Of a stretch of DNA of 33,242 nt, positions 23,746 to 32,244 are shown piece after piece; the first letter of the stretch is position 1; each line of letters opens with the position of its first letter. A program made the translations under genes and the position numbers. The notes under the pieces are model-generated. The model was not told where the DNA came from, made no database searches, and saw nothing but the letters and a program-made list of their open reading frames with translations. The stretch covers positions 1 through 33,242 of IMG/VR virus record IMGVR_UViG_3300044636_000354; one strand, written 5' to 3'. Origin of the DNA: a virus.

Positions 23746-24939
23746 ATGTCAAAAATTAGATTAAAGCGTAGTGGTACTAGTGGTGCGCAACCAAATCCCA
23801 CAAGCTTAGATTATGGTGAAATTACCCTAAACTATGCTGATAGTACCATCTACTTTAGAAAACCAGATAATACACTGGGTAGTATAACTACTGGTACTGG
23901 TGGGGGTAGTGGTGGTAGCAGCGGAGCTGTAGCACTTAGATCAGCAACAACTGTTAGTGTTACTTCTCAGCAATCTACCTTTACAGTCACTGGTGGTTAT
24001 ACTGTAGGTGCTATAGATGTTTTTAGAAACGGTGTTAAACTACTACCTAGCTTAGATTTTACAGCTACAAATGAAACTAGTGTTGTACTAGGTGTACCTG
24101 CAGAAAATGGTGATGTAGTAGAAATACTGGCTTACAAAGTAGAAAGTTTAGTTTCAACAGTTGCTAGAAGTGTTACTACTGTAGTAGCAACTAGCAATCA
24201 AACAGTATTTACTGCCACAGGCGGATATACTGTAGGTTATGTAGATGTATACTATAATGGCGTAAGATTAGTAGAAACTACCGATTTTACAGCTACAAAT
24301 GGATCAACAATTACCCTACTAGATCCTGCTATAGCAGCAGACATAGTTGAAATAGTAGCGCATACTGTACATGGTTTAGCAGATGGTTATACCACTACAC
24401 AAGCAGACGCTAGATTTCAGCTAACCACAGAAAAAGGTGCAGCAAATGGCTACGCCAGCTTAGACAGCAGTGGCCTAGTACCTAGCACACAACTACCTAG
24501 TTATGTAGATGATGTGTTGGAGTATGCAAACCTAGCTGCCATGCCAGCTAGTGGTACAGCAGGAAAAATTTATGTTGCCATAGACACTGGCAAAACTTAT
24601 CGCTGGTCAGGCAGTGTGTATGTAGAAATTAGTGCAAGTCCTGGTAGTACAGACAGTGTTGCCGAAGGTTCAACAAATCTCTACTATACCACAGCCAGAG
24701 CTAACGCAGACTTTGACACAAGACTGGCCACCAAGAATACAAATAACTTAGCCGAAGGTACCAATCTCTACTACACAGACAGCCGTGCTAGAAGTGCGCT
24801 AAGTTTTCAAGCAGGTAGTGGCGCCTACGATAGTAGCACTGGTGTAGTTACCATACCTACAAATAATACACAATTAACAAACGGTGCTAATTATATAACC
24901 ATTGATTCTGCAATTGCCATGGCAATTGCTCTAGGATAA
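23746..24939 (+). CDS. Modular tail fibre with duplicated NGVKL domains
   Basis: 397 residues. The N-terminus KIRLKRSGTSGAQPNPTSLD resembles the IKRSS start of the preceding fibre. A Gly/Ser linker (TGGGSGGSSG) leads to two tandem copies of one domain: TFTVTGGYTVGAIDVFRNGV (about 78-97) and VFTATGGYTVGYVDVYYNGV (about 151-170). Next comes LPSYVDDVLEYANLAAMP...GKIYVAIDTGKTYRWSG, shared with the 28179 gene, then two copies of a EGSTNLYYTTARAN/EGTNLYYTDSRAR repeat common in phage fibres. It ends SAIAMAIALG. Probably a receptor-binding or joint fibre. Confidence 0.75.
   Translation: MSKIRLKRSGTSGAQPNPTSLDYGEITLNYADSTIYFRKPDNTLGSITTGTGGGSGGSSGAVALRSATTVSVTSQQSTFTVTGGYTVGAIDVFRNGVKLLPSLDFTATNETSVVLGVPAENGDVVEILAYKVESLVSTVARSVTTVVATSNQTVFTATGGYTVGYVDVYYNGVRLVETTDFTATNGSTITLLDPAIAADIVEIVAHTVHGLADGYTTTQADARFQLTTEKGAANGYASLDSSGLVPSTQLPSYVDDVLEYANLAAMPASGTAGKIYVAIDTGKTYRWSGSVYVEISASPGSTDSVAEGSTNLYYTTARANADFDTRLATKNTNNLAEGTNLYYTDSRARSALSFQAGSGAYDSSTGVVTIPTNNTQLTNGANYITIDSAIAMAIALG
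24910..24929 (+). repeat. Perfect 20-bp palindrome at the end of a fibre gene
   Basis: GCAATTGCCATGGCAATTGC is fully self-complementary. It encodes the C-terminal AIAMAIA, ending about ten bases before the stop and 20 before the next start. Confidence 0.75.
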
Positions 24940-24948
24940 GGAACTGCC

Positions 24949-25284
24949 ATGCCCTTTAAAAGTAAAGTCTCACAGAATATTGGCACCAGTGGCAGTCCAA
25001 GCACACTAACAGATGTAGTTAGTGCAAGCACTGCACATACTGTAATTGGCCTAAGTTTATCGAACACTACTAGTAGCAATATTACTGTTAGTTGCAAATT
25101 AGTTAAAAATGGTGGAGCTAATGCACACCTCATCAAAGATGCTACACTACTACCAGGCGGAGCAATTGTCTTAGTAGGCGGCGACCAAAAACTAGTCTTA
25201 GAAGCTGGTGACAGTGTAACAGCATGGAGTAGTTCAAGTAATACATGTGATGCTATAGTAAGCTACTTATCAAGCGCCAACTAA
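24949..25284 (+). CDS. Small beta-rich structural protein
   Basis: 111 residues, MPFKSKVSQNIGTSGSPSTL, then alternating hydrophobic strands (VIGLSLSNTTSSNITVSCKL, GGAIVLVGGDQKLVLEAGDS). The pattern is like small jelly-roll or Ig-like tail decoration proteins near phage fibres, and it resembles the 29268 product in layout, though I cannot show homology. No signal peptide. AAGGA at 24938-24942 sets the start. Function unknown. Confidence 0.65.
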   Translation: MPFKSKVSQNIGTSGSPSTLTDVVSASTAHTVIGLSLSNTTSSNITVSCKLVKNGGANAHLIKDATLLPGGAIVLVGGDQKLVLEAGDSVTAWSSSSNTCDAIVSYLSSAN

Positions 25285-25294
25285 GGAGGTTATA

Positions 25295-28069
25295 ATGGGT
25301 TATATAGGTAATGCTCCTTATCAAGGTGTTGTTGATAGTGGTAATATTGTAGACGGTAGTATACAAAGTGGCGATATTGCTAATAGTGCCATTACTAGTA
25401 GTAAATTAGCTAGTGAGGTTATTACACTAATTAGTCAAGGTGGCGGGCCTAAAATCACCAATATACAGGTAACTAGTAGTAACTATACTATACTAGATGA
25501 TACTGCTGTTGACACTGCGGGTGGATACATAAAAATTACCGGCACTGGATTTGCCACAGGCTGTCAGGTCGTGGTCAACAACATACCGGCCACCAGTACT
25601 ACCTTTGTGTCGGCTACCGAAGTAAGAGCACAGGTACCAGGCACAGCAGCAGGTACTTATATTGTATATCTAGTAAATAGTGATGGTGGAGTGGCAATTC
25701 GTGTGAATGGTGTCACATTTAGCACTGTCCCAAGTTGGACGACTACTAGTAGTTTAAATAGTAGTGTGATAGTCAATATTCAATTACAGGCTTCTGGAGC
25801 TAGTACATTTAGTTTAGCTACAGGAAGCACTTTACCTGCTGGATTAACCCTAAACAGTAGCGGTTTGTTAAGCGGTACAATTGCGGGACTAACACAAGAT
25901 ACAACTTATTCGTTTACTGTCAATGCTATAGATACTGAAAATCAAGATAGTCCTAGAACATTTTCTCTAGCTGTAACAATTACAGTATCAGATCCTTACT
26001 ATGAATTAGTAACACTACATTTACCAGGCAACGGAACCAATCTATCGAACAACAACACGTTCTTAGACTCAAGCAGCAACGCATTTACGGTCACAAGAAA
26101 CCCGCTTACAGGCCCAAATGCTCCGACACAAGGTACGTTCTCACCGTTCTCGCAGACGGGGTGGGGGAATTATTTTGATGGGAGTGGTGATTATTTAGTT
26201 GTTGCTAGTAATTCAGGAATAACGCTTTCTTCTAGTTCTTCAGCTTCAGAAAACTTTACTGTGGAGTGCTTTTTTTATCCAACGTCTGGCGGAGTATTTC
26301 AATCGTTGTTCACCAAACGAGCCGCAGGTGAAGAATGGAATATGGGCCTTTTTAATACAAATGTTTTTAAATTTGGATCTTCGGTAGCCGACTATACGTC
26401 AGGCTTGACTGTAACAATTAACAGTTGGAATCATCTTGCAGTTAGTTGGGACGGAACAACACTTAGAACTTATGTGAATGGAACCGCAGGTAATACCTAT
26501 ACAAGTTTTTCTTTAACAGGTGGTTCAAACAATCTCGCTATTGGCTCAGGAATAAGTACATCATCTACAAACACACCTTATGGATATATCGCAAGCGCAA
26601 GAATTCTTAAAGGAGCTGGCGCAGCTATTTATACAGGACCGTCAATTACTGTACCAACAGCGCCGTTTAGTGTAACAGCACTAACAACATTTCTTTCGAT
26701 GCAATACAATAGGTTTAGGGACGCATCAACAAATAATGCAACAATTACTGTTGGCGGTGGAACCCCATCCGTACAAGCCTTCTCCCCATTCAACCCCACC
26801 TCAAGCTGGAGTGCTGCGACTAATGGTGGCAGTGGGTATTTTGATGGGACGGGGGATTACCTTCAAATCAATTCCATCACGACAACCGATTGGTATACGG
26901 CGACAGGCGACTTTACCTACGAAGGTTGGGTCTATCCGCTGTCTTTTAGCGGCCCTCTGTATTCTTGTGCGATTTTTGCGTTTGCTACTGATGACCTTAT
27001 GTTGAGAGCAATGCCAACAACAGCGGCAAGTACAACAGTAAACGTATACGGTATTGATTCTGCTGGAGGGGCGGCTTTTGGAGGTTCAGGTACTGCTGCT
27101 GGATCATTAAGACTAAACGAGTGGTCGTGGGTGGTTTTTACAAGAGAAAGTGGTGTATTAAATGTTTGGATTAACGGCACAAGAGTAATAAACAATTCGG
27201 TATATACATCGACTCAGCTCAGAACGACAGGAACTACTGTCAAATTTGGTAGCGCAAATGCTGGAACAAACCCATTCTGGAATGGCTATCAATCCGGCGT
27301 TAAATGGACATCGGGGGCGGCTTTGTATAGCGGGGCAACCATATCTGTCCCTACTGCGCCACCTACGCCCACAGTAAGCTCTGGAACCTGCCGGTTATTG
27401 CTCAACTTCACCAACGCCGGAATCTACGACGCTACCAGTAAGAATGATCTGGAGACGGTGGGCAATGCTCAGATAAGTACGGCGATCTCTGCTAAGTGGG
27501 GCAGTGGCAGTATTTCGTTCAATGGTACAACCGACTATGCTTTAGGCCCAAGAAATGTGCTTATTGACTTGGGTGCGGCTGATTTTACGATTGAACTTTG
27601 GGCTTATATAACAAGCACAACATCAAAAGCGATTATCAATCTGACAAATAGAACCGCTTATCCTGGACTGCTGCTAAAAGGTAACGACACTAGTTTGCAA
27701 TTGTTAGTTGCTTCAGGAGATTCATCCTGGGCAGTTAACCTTAACGTAACAGGTTTAAGCTCAGTTTTGAACACTTGGGCTTATATTGCTGTTGTACGAA
27801 GCGGAAATGTTTTCACGATTTATCGGAATGGCACTTCTGTAGGAACAGCGACGGTATCAATGACTGTTGAATCAAGTCTTCAACCAGTTATTGGAGTTGC
27901 AATTGATTCTGGAGGGGCTGCGGATTATTTCAGTGGGTATATGCAAGACGTCCGAATCACCAAAGGCTACGCTCGCTACGTCACAGGCACTGGAGGAAAT
28001 GCCGGTCAGATGGTCTTTAACGGCACTAATGATCTTGCCTTACCAACAGCAGCGTTTCCAACCTTATAA
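25295..28069 (+). CDS. Fibre with IPT, Ig-like and three LamG-type domains
   Basis: 924 residues. The N-terminus GYIGNAPYQGVVDSGNIVDG is of the type seen in cyanophage fibres and probably anchors it. About 51-142 is an IPT/TIG domain (YIKITGTGFATGCQVVVNNI), about 148-232 a putative-Ig domain (GSTLPAGLTLNSSGLLSGTI). Three concanavalin/LamG-like modules follow, with NYFDGSGDYL (about 292), GYFDGTGDYL (about 514) and SISFNGTTDYALG (about 745) at equivalent places, about 220 residues apart. LamG folds commonly bind sugars, so this is a likely receptor-binding protein. The start has the strongest ribosome site here, AAGGAGGT (25283-25290). Base composition changes after about 26010: far fewer CTAG, more GGG and CG. 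Confidence 0.82.
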   Translation: MGYIGNAPYQGVVDSGNIVDGSIQSGDIANSAITSSKLASEVITLISQGGGPKITNIQVTSSNYTILDDTAVDTAGGYIKITGTGFATGCQVVVNNIPATSTTFVSATEVRAQVPGTAAGTYIVYLVNSDGGVAIRVNGVTFSTVPSWTTTSSLNSSVIVNIQLQASGASTFSLATGSTLPAGLTLNSSGLLSGTIAGLTQDTTYSFTVNAIDTENQDSPRTFSLAVTITVSDPYYELVTLHLPGNGTNLSNNNTFLDSSSNAFTVTRNPLTGPNAPTQGTFSPFSQTGWGNYFDGSGDYLVVASNSGITLSSSSSASENFTVECFFYPTSGGVFQSLFTKRAAGEEWNMGLFNTNVFKFGSSVADYTSGLTVTINSWNHLAVSWDGTTLRTYVNGTAGNTYTSFSLTGGSNNLAIGSGISTSSTNTPYGYIASARILKGAGAAIYTGPSITVPTAPFSVTALTTFLSMQYNRFRDASTNNATITVGGGTPSVQAFSPFNPTSSWSAATNGGSGYFDGTGDYLQINSITTTDWYTATGDFTYEGWVYPLSFSGPLYSCAIFAFATDDLMLRAMPTTAASTTVNVYGIDSAGGAAFGGSGTAAGSLRLNEWSWVVFTRESGVLNVWINGTRVINNSVYTSTQLRTTGTTVKFGSANAGTNPFWNGYQSGVKWTSGAALYSGATISVPTAPPTPTVSSGTCRLLLNFTNAGIYDATSKNDLETVGNAQISTAISAKWGSGSISFNGTTDYALGPRNVLIDLGAADFTIELWAYITSTTSKAIINLTNRTAYPGLLLKGNDTSLQLLVASGDSSWAVNLNVTGLSSVLNTWAYIAVVRSGNVFTIYRNGTSVGTATVSMTVESSLQPVIGVAIDSGGAADYFSGYMQDVRITKGYARYVTGTGGNAGQMVFNGTNDLALPTAAFPTL

Positions 28070-28077
28070 GGATAGAT

Positions 28078-28167
28078 ATGTACTGGACTAAAAACGGGTC
28101 TATCCCATCACAAGAGACAGACGGAACAGAGGGCTGGCAACAGGCTCCATTATCTAAACTGAAATAA
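28078..28167 (+). CDS. Small 29-residue protein between fibre genes
   Basis: The protein begins MYWTKNGSIPSQETDGTEGW and ends LSKLK, with TAA at 28165-28167. AAGGA at 28068-28072, overlapping the preceding stop, is five bases before the ATG. The YWTKNGS..xxETDGTEGW pattern looks like a short module attached to phage fibre proteins. It may be an independent peptide or the remnant of a longer gene. It fills nearly all of the gap between two fibres. Confidence 0.55.
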   Translation: MYWTKNGSIPSQETDGTEGWQQAPLSKLK

Positions 28168-28178
28168 CAGGATAAATT

Positions 28179-28691
28179 ATGGCATATTTAGGAAACAGTC
28201 CAGGCGTTGCTTCACAGCGTACTACAACAACTGTGGTAGCAACCAGTGGCCAAACAACATTTACACCAACTAGTGGATATTCGCTTGGCTACCTAGACGT
28301 TTTCCTAAATGGTGTTAAATTGGTTAGCGGTACAGACTACACAGCTAGCAATGGTAGTACTGTGGTATTAGTGTCAGGCGTGCAAGCTGGTGATGCTGTT
28401 GAGCTGGTAGCCTACACACCGCGCGGTTTATCAGATGGATACACAAAAACAGAAGCAGATGTTAGATACCCTGTACTAGACGGTACTGGAAAAGTAGCTA
28501 GTGCTCAACTACCTAGCTATGTAGATGATGTTGTGGAATACAACAACTATGCCAGCTTACCCGCAACGGGTGAATCAGGCAAAATATATGTAGTTACAGA
28601 CAGCAATATAGTTTATCGCTGGTCTGGTAGTACGTATATACAGGTAGGTGGTAGTGGCGGTGGCAGCGCCTATACATGGTTTACAACTTAA
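28179..28691 (+). CDS. Short tail fibre, paralogue of the 23746 product
   Basis: 170 residues. MAYLGNSPGVASQ is a cyanophage-type fibre anchor. Then comes one copy of the TTFTPTSGYSLGYLDVFLNGV domain, SDGYTKTEADVRY, LPSYVDDVVEYNNYASLPAT, GKIYVVTDSNIVYRWSG and a Gly/Ser tail. Domain for domain this matches the middle of the 397-residue fibre at 23746, so the two arose by duplication or exchange. AGGA at 28169-28172 is the ribosome site. Confidence 0.75.
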   Translation: MAYLGNSPGVASQRTTTTVVATSGQTTFTPTSGYSLGYLDVFLNGVKLVSGTDYTASNGSTVVLVSGVQAGDAVELVAYTPRGLSDGYTKTEADVRYPVLDGTGKVASAQLPSYVDDVVEYNNYASLPATGESGKIYVVTDSNIVYRWSGSTYIQVGGSGGGSAYTWFTT

Positions 28692-28700
28692 GGGGCAAAT

Positions 28701-29255
28701 ATGACAACTTTAGTGCTGAACACTAATACCCAAAATATAAAGATTAATATGGCTGCCGCTGCTGCAACTACTAACCCTGATTATGTAGTTGCTTATGCAG
28801 ATAATACTGGCACTAGTTTTACTGAGGGCACTGGCGATGGTGTACTCAATGGTACTACGGATGTAACTGTGGTAGCTGGTGCGGCCGCCACTAGACGCAT
28901 AATTAAAACAATCACAGTGTACAACCGTGATACTGCAGCCATCACGTTAAACGTAAAGTATGATGGTGGAACTCAACGCATAATCGCCAAACCAACTATA
29001 CAACCAGGCGAAACCTGGACCCTAGATGGTACATTTACCTCAACTGGTGCTGTCAAGCAAACCGTTATAAGCCCACTTACTACAAAAGGCGATATATTTG
29101 TAAATAATGGTACACAGGACGCTAGACTGCCCGTTGGTACCAATGACTACATATTAACAGCAGACAGCACACAAGCTACCGGCATGAAGTGGGCACAAAA
29201 TAACGCAGCGACCACAGGCAAGGCAACTGCTATAGCAATGATTTTTGGATTTTAA
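28701..29255 (+). CDS. Fibre-associated structural protein ending in a KATAIAM motif
   Basis: 184 residues. The first about 110 form a beta domain (RRIIKTITVYNRDTAAITLN, IIAKPTIQPGETWTL). Then PLTTKGDIFVNNGTQDARLP and ILTADSTQATGMKWA form a segment common to many phage fibres. The end, TGKATAIAMIFGF, resembles the AIAMAIALG end of the 23746 product. Such shared tails may be joining or trimer-capping signals; that is inference. AGGGG at 28691-28695 precedes the ATG. Confidence 0.7.
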   Translation: MTTLVLNTNTQNIKINMAAAAATTNPDYVVAYADNTGTSFTEGTGDGVLNGTTDVTVVAGAAATRRIIKTITVYNRDTAAITLNVKYDGGTQRIIAKPTIQPGETWTLDGTFTSTGAVKQTVISPLTTKGDIFVNNGTQDARLPVGTNDYILTADSTQATGMKWAQNNAATTGKATAIAMIFGF

Positions 29256-29267
29256 TAGGAAAACATA

Positions 29268-29648
29268 ATGGCAACTCCTAATATAGTCGGCGTTAGTGAT
29301 ATTCGTGCAAGCACTACCTACTTAAAACCTAGTGACCTAAACAGCACAGCTTGGACAGCACTGCAACCTGATCTGGGCAAAGTAAATCGTGTAAACTTTA
29401 TTAGTGCTGCAAACGTTACCAATGCAACTGCTGTGGTAAGTGTAGCCATCAACAGTGCTACTGCAGGTGGTGGCACTGCATATAGACTGGCATATCAAAT
29501 TGCTGTACCACCCAACAGTACCCTGATCATAGCAGACAAAACAACTTCACTCTATGTAACCGATACACAATCAGTTACCGTAGCAGTTGGTACTGCTAGT
29601 AGTATCGAACTTGTAGCCAGCTACGAAACAATTACTGGAACTGCTTAA
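29268..29648 (+). CDS. Small structural protein next to LamG fibre
   Basis: 126 residues, MATPNIVGVSDIRASTTYLK, then predicted beta strands (NFISAANVTNATAVVSVAIN, YQIAVPPNSTLIIADKTTSL, SIELVASYETI). No known family recognised; the strand pattern resembles small head or tail decoration proteins. AGGA just before the start supports the gene. Probably a partner of the adjacent lectin-like protein because the two genes are almost touching. Confidence 0.65.
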   Translation: MATPNIVGVSDIRASTTYLKPSDLNSTAWTALQPDLGKVNRVNFISAANVTNATAVVSVAINSATAGGGTAYRLAYQIAVPPNSTLIIADKTTSLYVTDTQSVTVAVGTASSIELVASYETITGTA

Positions 29649-29650
29649 CC

Positions 29651-32236
29651 ATGCCCATCAATCGCACCTTAGCAAACTACATAGCCAGTAATCCTAGTAC
29701 TGCTAGTACAAGTCGTGCTAGTGGTGTGTGGACACTAGACGAGCATGGTAGTGCACTGGTTGGTAATAACTGGCCTGTACCACCCAATGTTGTACAGAGA
29801 TCATTGCGGTTTAATGGTATGGATAACACATACCTTGCTAGAACCCCTTCAACAGCAGGTAATCGTAAAACTTGGGTATGGGCAGCATGGGTAAAAGTAA
29901 GTGCTACAGCGGATTTTTCATTTCTATTTGGCACTGAATATCAGACCACTTCAAGTTATGGCGCAGGAATCCGTTTCGGAAGCGCTGCTAATAATAATTT
30001 GGATTTTTACTCTGTTATTGCTGGAGGAACAATTAACGCACAGATAGTTCCTACCGCTTATTTTCGTGACTTTTCTGCGTGGCACCACATTGTTTTAGCA
30101 TATGATTCAACTCAATCTATATCAAATGACCGTGTAAAATTTTTTGTTAATGGAACAGCACTGATTTCATTAAGCACTGCGTCATACCCAGCACTTAATG
30201 CTGAGACGGAGATCAATTCAACTGAACCACACTTTATAGGGCTAGAACGTTTCAACGGGTCTTTGCAGCGTCCATTTAATGGCTACATGACCGAAGTCAA
30301 TTTCATTGACGGCTACCCAACGGGCGCAACAAACGGAACGTGGGCTTCGACAAATCTTGCCGGTCTATTTGGCGAAACTGATCCACAAACTGGTGTATGG
30401 ATACCTAAACCCTATGTGGGCACCTACGGCACAAATGGCTTTAGACTAAACTTTAGCAACAACAGCACAACAACTGCACTAGGTTATGATAGCAGTGGCA
30501 ATGGCAACAACTGGACTGCCAATAATTTTAGCGTTACTCCAGGTACAGGAAATGACAGCCTAGTAGACGTACCAAGTTTGTATGGTGTGGATACGGGTCT
30601 AGGCGGCGAGGTGAGGGGGAATTACGCGACGTGGAACCCGCTTGAAACGATTACGACATCAAAACCAACAAACGGCAATTTAGATTACGCTCCTTCTTCA
30701 ACCTCACCTCAAGTGGCTTTTTCAAGTATAGCGATTCCTTCCACTGGCAAATGGTACGCAGAGATTACAAAAGGTGATGCAAACACCAACTGGCCCGTTG
30801 GCATTCAGGGTCCAACAAGAAGCGGAATTACTTATGCAAGCCAAACCGAAGGTATTGCGTATTGGGCTGGAGGTCAGATTTATAAAGACTCGGCACTAAT
30901 TAGATCTGGTTTGGTGACGGCAACAACAAATGACGTTATTGGTATAGCGGTCGATTCAGATGCAAAAACCGTGCTGTTTTATAAAAATGGCGTTGTTATA
31001 ACAACAGCAATTAGCTATACATATTCTCAGGTTTGGTTTGCTTGCGGCAACTATGTGTCTGGTTTGCTTTTCTACGCCAACTTCGGCCAACGCCCCTTTG
31101 CATATCAAGCACCTAGTGGATACAAAGCACTGTGCACAACTAACCTTAGTGCGCCAGCTGTTGGTCAAACCAGCGATAATCAAGCAGATAACTATTTTCA
31201 AGCAGTTACTTATAGTGGGTCCGGAAGTAGCCAATCAATTCCTAATATTGGATTTCAGCCAGATCTTATTTGGATTAAAAATAGAACACTAGGAGCAAGT
31301 AACACTAGTTATTCGAATACGGTATATGATACTGTTAGAGGTATTAATACTGGTGGTAGTCCGGCTTTATTTACTGATCAAACAGTGGGTGAATCAACAG
31401 CAAGTGGATTTGGAGTAACAGCTATTGGTAATAACAATTTTACTGTAGTTGGAAACGGCTCTCTTACCAATGCAACAGGATCGAATTATGTCGCTTGGTG
31501 CTGGAACGCTGGTGGCACGACGGTTACCAACAATGCTGGTAGCATTAGCTCACAAGTAAGAGCCAATCAAATGGCCGGATTTTCAATAGTTAGTTATGCT
31601 GGAGCGCAAGCTTCAACTTTTACCGTTGGTCATGGACTAAATTCTACACCAGCTATGATTATTACTAAATCACGAAATGCTACTGGCGAGTGGGGAGTAT
31701 ACTATACTAATGAAGGTATTAATACTAATTGGATGTTATTAAATTCTACTGCGGCAAAAGGTATAAATAATGGACCTTTATCTGGTGGAGCCTATGTTAT
31801 TATACAGCCTACAAATTTTCAAATTGCCCAAACTGCATTCGCAAATTCAGCTTCTGAGATGATTGCTTACTGCTGGACAGCTATACCAGGTTATTCATCG
31901 TTTGGTAGTTATACCGCAAATGGAATTACTGATGGTCCTTTTGTATATCTTGGTTTTAGACCTAAATTTATCATGATTAAGAAAACAAGTGGAACATCTA
32001 ATTGGATATTACGTGATTCGGTTAGAGGTCCTACCAATGTACATGAAAGTGTTTTGTGGTCAAACCTAACCCTTCAAGAGGGTGGTGGATTTGCAGGCAG
32101 CAACTACTCGATTGACTTTCTCTCGAATGGATTCAAGATCCGCAATGTAGGTGACGACTCTAATGTCACAGCAGGTCAAACCTACATATACATGGCCTTT
32201 GCAGAACACCCAACCAGACTAGCCACAGCAAGATAG
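29651..32236 (+). CDS. LamG-SPRY-type adhesin
   Basis: 861 residues. A short phage-type N-terminus (PINRTLANYIASNPSTAST) leads to a LamG-like domain at about 50-245 (SLRFNGMDNTYLAR, WVWAAWVKV, WHHIVLAYDS, FNGYMTEVNFIDG). About 325-490 looks SPRY-like (GKWYAEITKGDANTNWPVGI, IGIAVDSDAKTVLFYKNG). From about 500 a long module with FQPDLIWIKNRTLGASNT, VYDTVRGI, NYVAWCWNAGG, MAGFSIVSYAG and IYMAFAEHP is one I have seen repeatedly in marine phage proteins and tentatively equate with DUF7483. Likely a surface-sugar binder. It starts two bases after the preceding stop; no convincing ribosome site is visible, so reinitiation is probable. Base composition shifts more than once within it. Confidence 0.78.
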   Translation: MPINRTLANYIASNPSTASTSRASGVWTLDEHGSALVGNNWPVPPNVVQRSLRFNGMDNTYLARTPSTAGNRKTWVWAAWVKVSATADFSFLFGTEYQTTSSYGAGIRFGSAANNNLDFYSVIAGGTINAQIVPTAYFRDFSAWHHIVLAYDSTQSISNDRVKFFVNGTALISLSTASYPALNAETEINSTEPHFIGLERFNGSLQRPFNGYMTEVNFIDGYPTGATNGTWASTNLAGLFGETDPQTGVWIPKPYVGTYGTNGFRLNFSNNSTTTALGYDSSGNGNNWTANNFSVTPGTGNDSLVDVPSLYGVDTGLGGEVRGNYATWNPLETITTSKPTNGNLDYAPSSTSPQVAFSSIAIPSTGKWYAEITKGDANTNWPVGIQGPTRSGITYASQTEGIAYWAGGQIYKDSALIRSGLVTATTNDVIGIAVDSDAKTVLFYKNGVVITTAISYTYSQVWFACGNYVSGLLFYANFGQRPFAYQAPSGYKALCTTNLSAPAVGQTSDNQADNYFQAVTYSGSGSSQSIPNIGFQPDLIWIKNRTLGASNTSYSNTVYDTVRGINTGGSPALFTDQTVGESTASGFGVTAIGNNNFTVVGNGSLTNATGSNYVAWCWNAGGTTVTNNAGSISSQVRANQMAGFSIVSYAGAQASTFTVGHGLNSTPAMIITKSRNATGEWGVYYTNEGINTNWMLLNSTAAKGINNGPLSGGAYVIIQPTNFQIAQTAFANSASEMIAYCWTAIPGYSSFGSYTANGITDGPFVYLGFRPKFIMIKKTSGTSNWILRDSVRGPTNVHESVLWSNLTLQEGGGFAGSNYSIDFLSNGFKIRNVGDDSNVTAGQTYIYMAFAEHPTRLATAR

Positions 32237-32244
32237 GAGCAACT

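Noticed and set aside
29677-29934. Reverse-strand frame at the start of the LamG-SPRY gene
   Set aside because: Opposite to a continuous domain-bearing frame; no independent support.
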